In this document: positions 59,869 through 64,000 of the stretch, one piece after another
Numbering within the stretch: position 1 is the stretch's first letter
Layout of the letters: every line of letters starts with the position of its first letter
Assembly: GCF_002002735.1 (NCBI RefSeq)
Contig: NZ_MUNY01000052.1
Location: forward strand, 94,577-158,576
From: Algoriphagus sp. A40
GTDB lineage: Bacteria > Bacteroidota > Bacteroidia > Cytophagales > Cyclobacteriaceae
Reading direction: 5' to 3'
DNA: 64,000 bases
Made by a program: the position numbers and the translations under genes
The notes under the pieces: model-generated
What the model saw: only the letters and a program-made list of their open reading frames with translations
The model's database searches: none
Told to the model about the DNA's origin: nothing

Positions 59869-60210
59869 GGTATAATTCGGTTTAGTTGAACACAAAATTT
59901 GACAAGGGAGACTTATCAATGCCTGTTCCAAGTGTGAAAAAGTGACAAGATGGCATTTTGGTTTGCCACAAAGTCGTGATGTCAAAAGAAATATGGTGCT
60001 GGAAATACAGTTGAGAAAGGCTACGCGAAATAAACTGGAAATTGGCTCCCTGCTGTCCCAATACAGCCAGGCACAAGCGTACATTCCTTGGAACCTCAAG
60101 TTTGATGATCAAAAAAAAGACAGTAAGGAATAACCCTGCCTTCTTCTTTACTTCAGTCCTAAATCCTCGATCTTTTGTCTTAAGTCTTACCTCTTGCTTC
60201 TTTTCTTGCC
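59869..60210. other. 342-nt region upstream of htpG with heat-shock-like elements and a repeat tract
   Basis: On the minus strand TTGGAACAGGCATTGAT (within 59915-59934) sits 47 nt before the htpG start and has a sigma-54-like GG-N10-G layout without the full GC. The pair TGCCA-N3-TGTCA (59943-59955) is upstream of it. 60150-60210 is a TCTTG-word tract that abuts the pheS stop. No other gene. Confidence 0.45.
60150..60210. repeat. TCTTG-word tract abutting the pheS stop
   Basis: AATCCTCGATCTTTTGTC, TTAAGTCTTACCTCTTGC, TTCTTTTCTTGCCC. It ends exactly before the stop at 60211-60213. Confidence 0.5.
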
Positions 60211-61239
60211 CTAAAGCATTGGCCTAAACTGCCTCAGGAACCGCACGTCATTTTCAGTGAACAGTCGCAGATCCTTGATCTGGTATTTCAGCATAGCAAT
60301 TCGCTCGATCCCCATCCCAAATGCGAATCCGGTATATTTCTTCGAATCGATTCCACAGTTTTCCAGCACATTGGGATCCACCATTCCGCTGCCGCCGATT
60401 TCTACCCAACCGCTTCCTTTGCAAACATTACAGCCTTTTCCTCCACAGATCAGGCAGGAAATATCAATCTCTGCGCTTGGTTCAGTAAAAGGAAAAAAGG
60501 ATGGACGGAATCTCACTTTGGTCTCCTTGCCAAACATCTCTTTGGCAAAGTGATACAGTGTGTTTTTCAAATCCGCGAAACCTACATTCTCATCCACATA
60601 GAGTCCCTCGACCTGGTGAAAGATGCAATGTGCACGGGCTGAAATGGCTTCGTTTCTGTAAACTCTTCCAGGAGAAAGCGTACGAATCGGGGGCTTTTGA
60701 TTTTCCATCACACGCACCTGCACCGATGACGTGTGGGTACGGAGCGCGATATCCGGATTTTTTTCAATGAAAAAAGTGTCCTGCATTTCACGTGCAGGGT
60801 GATTTTCAGGGAAATTCAGGGCAGTAAAGTTGTGCCAATCGTCCTCGATTTCTGGCCCTTCGGAAAGGTTGAAACCGATCCGCTCAAAGATCTCAATGAT
60901 GCGCTGACGGGTAGCGGTAAGTGGATGGATTCCTCCCAAGGGATAATTCGAAGGAGGCAAAGTCAGGTCAATATCGGCAGTTTTTGATTTTTTGTTGGCT
61001 GCGTTTACCTTTTCGATCAGTGCCTGAAATTTTTCTTCCGCCAACTGCTTGACGCTGTTTACCACTTGTCCGTAAACTCGCTTTTCCTCATTTGGAATCT
61101 GTCCCATGGCTGCAAAAAGTTCGCCTACCACACTTTTTTTGGAGATAAACTCCATTCGATAAGCTTCCAGCTGATCTGGGGTATTGGCATCTGCCGCTTC
61201 AATTGCAGCTTTTATCGCTTCGATTTTCTCCTGGTACAT
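60211..61239 (-). CDS. pheS: phenylalanyl-tRNA synthetase alpha subunit
   Basis: 342 residues. Coiled-coil N-terminus (about 1-85), then class II motifs: GFNLSEGPEIEDDWHNF, HPAREMQDTFF, THTSSVQVRVM (motif 1/2 region), RVYRNEAISARAHCIFHQVEGL (motif 2) and GFAFGMGIERIAML (motif 3). A CLICGGKGCNVCKGSGW cysteine cluster is as in many bacterial PheS. A -7-like element TAGCTTTG (minus) lies at 61269-61262. The pheT partner is not in the window. Confidence 0.97.
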   Translation of the reverse strand: MYQEKIEAIKAAIEAADANTPDQLEAYRMEFISKKSVVGELFAAMGQIPNEEKRVYGQVVNSVKQLAEEKFQALIEKVNAANKKSKTADIDLTLPPSNYPLGGIHPLTATRQRIIEIFERIGFNLSEGPEIEDDWHNFTALNFPENHPAREMQDTFFIEKNPDIALRTHTSSVQVRVMENQKPPIRTLSPGRVYRNEAISARAHCIFHQVEGLYVDENVGFADLKNTLYHFAKEMFGKETKVRFRPSFFPFTEPSAEIDISCLICGGKGCNVCKGSGWVEIGGSGMVDPNVLENCGIDSKKYTGFAFGMGIERIAMLKYQIKDLRLFTENDVRFLRQFRPML

Positions 61240-61416
61240 GGGATGAAATTTAATCAGGCCACAAAGCTATCATTTTTGAGCTTTTTTGGGAAGAAGTCAT
61301 TCAGGAACTGCCGGACTCAGGAGGGAATCTTGAATATTTTTTTGACTCTATTCAATCCAGCTTCAAATCCCCCCTCGTAAGTGCATCCATATCAGAAAAA
61401 CCAAAACAATAAAAAC

Positions 61417-61977
61417 ATGAACAACTTATTCAAAATGGCTTTCGCAGCCTTCGTATTCCTTTCAGCTAATGCAGCTTTCGGTCAAATGGAAAAAACAGTG
61501 GAAGTAGGCGGTGCTCCGATGTATCCATCCAAAAACATCGTGGAAAATGCAGTCAACTCTGCGGATCACACAACACTGGTTGCAGCTGTGAAAGCAGCTG
61601 GTTTGGTCCAGACACTTCAGGGCGCGGGTCCATTCACCGTTTTTGCTCCGGATAATGCAGCTTTCGCAAAACTTCCGGCAGGGACTGTAGAAACGCTTTT
61701 AAAGCCTGAAAACAAAGGTCAATTGACCGCAGTCTTGACTTACCACGTAATAGCTGGTAAAATGGGCTCCAAAGAAATCGCCGCTGCAATCAAAAAAGGA
61801 AATGGAAAAGCGATTCTCACCACAGTCCAAGGAGGTAAACTCACCGCTTGGATGAAGGGCAAAGACCTGTACATCACTGACGAAAACGGAGGACAGTCTA
61901 AAGTAACGATCGCAGACGTATTCCAATCAAATGGTGTGATTCACTCCGTGGATTCAGTAGTGCTTCCTAAGATGTAA
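61417..61977 (+). CDS. secreted fasciclin-domain protein
   Basis: 186 residues from the ATG at 61417 (signal peptide MNNLFKMAFAAFVFLSANAAFG); an in-frame GTG at 61381 is unlikely. A single FAS1 domain: TLVAAVKAAGLVQTLQGAGPFTVFAPDNAAFAKLPAGTV, YHVIAGKMGS, and the terminal DVFQSNGVIHSVDSVVLPKM. Such proteins mediate surface adhesion. It is monocistronic with a strong terminator. Confidence 0.93.
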   Translation: MNNLFKMAFAAFVFLSANAAFGQMEKTVEVGGAPMYPSKNIVENAVNSADHTTLVAAVKAAGLVQTLQGAGPFTVFAPDNAAFAKLPAGTVETLLKPENKGQLTAVLTYHVIAGKMGSKEIAAAIKKGNGKAILTTVQGGKLTAWMKGKDLYITDENGGQSKVTIADVFQSNGVIHSVDSVVLPKM

Positions 61978-62004
61978 CTAACAAAAGACTCTGCAATAGC
62001 AATA

Positions 62005-62041
62005 AAAAAAGCCGTCCAATTTAAATCTGGACGGCTTTTTT
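62005..62041. terminator. strong terminator between convergent genes
   Basis: AAAAAAGCCGTCCA (62005-62018) and TGGACGGCTTTTTT (62028-62041) are a perfect 14-bp stem, serving both the fasciclin gene and the minus-strand barrel gene. Confidence 0.93.
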
Positions 62042-62070
62042 GTTTCAAATCTCGATTCTCAAATCTTTTA

Positions 62071-64000
62071 TTACCAAGTCCTTCCTCCCGGAGGTCTCCC
62101 CATTTGCCAAGGCTGCTGTGGCTGTGCTTCCGGCTGCTTGAAATTCCCGATAATGTAGGTAAAGGTCAGCATGCCATATCGGGTCAACACATTGGTAAAG
62201 ACGTCGGTCACGGCCACATCGGAGATGGTTCTGCTGATACTGTTGTTTTGGTTCAACAAATCAAAGATCACGACTTTCAATTCAGCCTTGTTGTTTTTCG
62301 CGAAGCGGTATCCTCCTTCGATATTCCACAACCAGAAGTTCTGGTCAAAACCTTCAGACAATCCGCTGTAAAGTGTGTGAGCAACATTGTTTCCCACAAA
62401 CACTTTCCCGTTTTGAGAGGAAAAATAAAGCCTGATGTTGGATTCTTGCTGATAATAGTTGTTGTCCAAATCCTGTTGAAGACTGGAATTGACAATATTA
62501 TAAGTCCCGGTGGATTGGATTGAGAAATCCACGTTTTTGCTGATGTTGGAGCTGAAAGTCAAGCCTTGGCTGAGCGCAAGGTTGTCATTTATGTTGTTGT
62601 CACCATTGATCATCCCCGGAATCCGGTTGAAACTTACCCGGCTGTTGGTGTTGAATTGGGTCTTGATTTTTTTGATCGGAGCACCATAAGTCAGGAAAAA
62701 GCTGGATCTCCAGTTTCCGTCCAAATTCACCGGTTGGGTGATTTGTCCTCCCGGACGGAGTAGGATTTCCCCATTGATCAACGTATCCTGGGCAGTAATG
62801 AAGGTATTGCTTCCGATGTAATTATTGGTTGCTGAATAGTTCAGGAACATAAACAGCGTCCGGGACTTCTCCAGATTTACTTTGCTGATGTTCGCGAAAA
62901 TATTGTGGTTGAAACTTTGAGCAAGGCTGGGATTTCCCACACTTAGATTCAGTGGATTTTGGTTGTTGACCACATTCTGGAGCTGGTTTACCCTAGGCTC
63001 TTCGGTATCGGTTCGGTATCGGAATCTCCAGCTGAAGCCGGTTTCTCGATTTCTGAAATTGACATTGGCGCTTGGAAGGATGTTGCTAAAATCCCTTTTG
63101 AAAACTCCTTCTGTCGGGAAAAATGATTCATTATCCAAAGTGGCAAACTGGTAATCCAAGTTTAAATTAATGCTATAGCCGCCGGTATTGTACGCATAGC
63201 CTGAGCGTATTCTTTGCGTGATAAACTTGTTGTCAAATTCATTGGACAAGGCCGTATCCAACACAGGTCTGCGCTCATCATCGAGGATATAAGTTTTCTG
63301 ATCAGCCACAGTTTTGTTATTTCCTACTTGGTATCCCAAAGTACCAATCGATTTTTCACTTAATGGCTCGGTTAAAGTCGCGTTGATCCGGTAATTGAAT
63401 CCGTCATTCAAGGCATCTGTCTCCTGAAGGGTAGTGTCTACCAGATTTCTCCCAAAATCTCTGCTGGCAGCGAGAAGGTCAGACATTTGATCACGATTAT
63501 TCCAAGCGGTAAAGATGTCAGTAGAAAACGTTCTACCTTTTTTCTCAAATTTATATCGGTAGGTCAGGTTGTTTGAAATATTGAAGGCCTGCGTTTCTGC
63601 ATCTGTAATTGACCTCAATGCGGAAAGTGAATCTCCTGTACTTGCCAAGGTCAATGCATCCCTGTCGCTGAAAGTATTGTTGGTCTGAAAGGACAGGTTT
63701 GGAGTCAGGATGATGGAATTTTTCTCATTCAAGTCCGCCTCAATCCTCGCATTTGCCCGGTGGTTGTAATTATCCACCGTATTGATCAGGTTCTCTTGAT
63801 AATACTGTCGCAGGTTTTCATTTACTACTGTTTCCCTATTAGTGATTTGCTGAAGCGTACTCGTGGAATTATTAAAGAAATAGCTCCCGGTGAAATTGAC
63901 TTTTGATCCCCATTTGTCTGAATAATTCAAACCCAAGGCATTGGTTGCAACAATTCCGCCAGTATTCCCAACGAAGAAATTGTTGTTTCCTCCACCACCC
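62071..64000 (-). CDS. outer-membrane beta-barrel protein (TonB receptor-like), N-terminus cut by window edge
   Basis: At least 643 residues visible; the reading frame runs through the window edge (GNTGGIVATNALGLNYSDKWG), so the ATG at 63934-63936 is not the true start. The sequence is rich in alternating strands with aromatic/Asn residues and SGNTG-like turns, as in the OMP_b-brl_3 family of TonB-dependent-like barrels: NYSDKWGSKVNFTGSYFF, RYRTDTEEPRVNQLQNVVNNQNP, SVGNPSLAQSFNHNIF. The C-terminus ends MLTFTYIIGNFKQPE with a Pro/Gly-rich tail. The plug and carboxypeptidase-like N-domain would lie beyond the window. Confidence 0.88.
   Translation of the reverse strand, partial: GGGGNNNFFVGNTGGIVATNALGLNYSDKWGSKVNFTGSYFFNNSTSTLQQITNRETVVNENLRQYYQENLINTVDNYNHRANARIEADLNEKNSIILTPNLSFQTNNTFSDRDALTLASTGDSLSALRSITDAETQAFNISNNLTYRYKFEKKGRTFSTDIFTAWNNRDQMSDLLAASRDFGRNLVDTTLQETDALNDGFNYRINATLTEPLSEKSIGTLGYQVGNNKTVADQKTYILDDERRPVLDTALSNEFDNKFITQRIRSGYAYNTGGYSINLNLDYQFATLDNESFFPTEGVFKRDFSNILPSANVNFRNRETGFSWRFRYRTDTEEPRVNQLQNVVNNQNPLNLSVGNPSLAQSFNHNIFANISKVNLEKSRTLFMFLNYSATNNYIGSNTFITAQDTLINGEILLRPGGQITQPVNLDGNWRSSFFLTYGAPIKKIKTQFNTNSRVSFNRIPGMINGDNNINDNLALSQGLTFSSNISKNVDFSIQSTGTYNIVNSSLQQDLDNNYYQQESNIRLYFSSQNGKVFVGNNVAHTLYSGLSEGFDQNFWLWNIEGGYRFAKNNKAELKVVIFDLLNQNNSISRTISDVAVTDVFTNVLTRYGMLTFTYIIGNFKQPEAQPQQPWQMGRPPGGRTW

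Overview
This is a chromosomal window from a member of the Bacteroidota, most likely order Cytophagales, family Cyclobacteriaceae (Algoriphagus-like). Reasons: promoters of the Bacteroidota type TTTG-N19-TAnnTTTG (clearest ahead of tRNA-Phe at 11433-11463 and at 14149-14179); family signatures largely confined to the phylum (TonB-dependent receptor plus DUF4249 lipoprotein, PorE-like OmpA lipoprotein, DUF4252 proteins behind an ECF sigma factor, a GH3/beta-lactamase fusion, a HEPN-tailed sulfite reductase); and frequent very short leaders without strong Shine-Dalgarno sites. The species assignment is inference; no 16S gene is present.

Layout. 0-2 kb: 3'-truncated mutL with a small membrane protein. 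2.2-5.2 kb: GH3/serine hydrolase fusion. 5.3-6.3 kb: an AT-rich, probably acquired DUF4259-like gene. 6.5-11.4 kb: PorE-like OmpA lipoprotein, a conserved small protein and a split HdrD-like Fe-S oxidoreductase pair. 11.5 kb: tRNA-Phe. 11.8-13.8 kb: ECF sigma, anti-sigma-like protein and two DUF4252 proteins in one operon. 14-17.5 kb: secreted protein, CFA-like methyltransferase, exported flavodoxin and SDR. 17.6-21 kb: tandem M14 carboxypeptidases, the second without catalytic residues. 21.3-26 kb: UspA-antiporter pair, ferrochelatase, CynX-type MFS. 26-30.2 kb: a 1383-residue multidomain protein with a papain-like Cys/His/Asp pattern. 30.6-32 kb: DUF2179-like protein and TrmN6-like methyltransferase. 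32-37 kb: TIG/kelch lipoprotein, TonB receptor and DUF4249 lipoprotein. 37-42.3 kb: saccharopine dehydrogenase-like, cytidine deaminase, esterase, UPF0158, GNAT, M1 peptidase. 42.3-44.4 kb: metK and a CPBP protease. 44.5-48.8 kb: AraC/TPR regulator divergent from ankyrin lipoprotein and acyltransferase. 49-50 kb: LamG protein. 50-57.8 kb: assimilatory sulfate reduction and siroheme operon (rrf2, DUF2061, cysH, cysD, cysN, sir, cobA, sirC-like). 58-61.2 kb: htpG and pheS. 61.4-64 kb: fasciclin protein and a truncated outer-membrane beta-barrel gene.

The sulfur block is functionally complete from sulfate to sulfide with its own siroheme supply: CysDN makes APS, a [4Fe-4S]-type CysH reduces it directly (no cysC seen), Sir reduces sulfite, and CobA plus the SirC-like protein make siroheme. 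A four-cysteine Rrf2 regulator sits at the head of the block.

The most unusual structural signal is not a gene. At least a dozen gene borders carry degenerate, quasi-periodic tracts built from 7-10 nt words (TCGAA/ATCGAA, AAGTCTTG, ACTG, TAAAGTTG, CGATTTACGAG). They abut stop or start codons, recur in the same order, and in several cases run into coding ends. Two hairpin repeat families (core GCTTCTGGAGAAGC, and GACCTTCCAGGTTT with its inverted copy) and a 100-bp foldback element also lie in gene borders. The most unusual protein is the 1383-residue product at 26061-30212.
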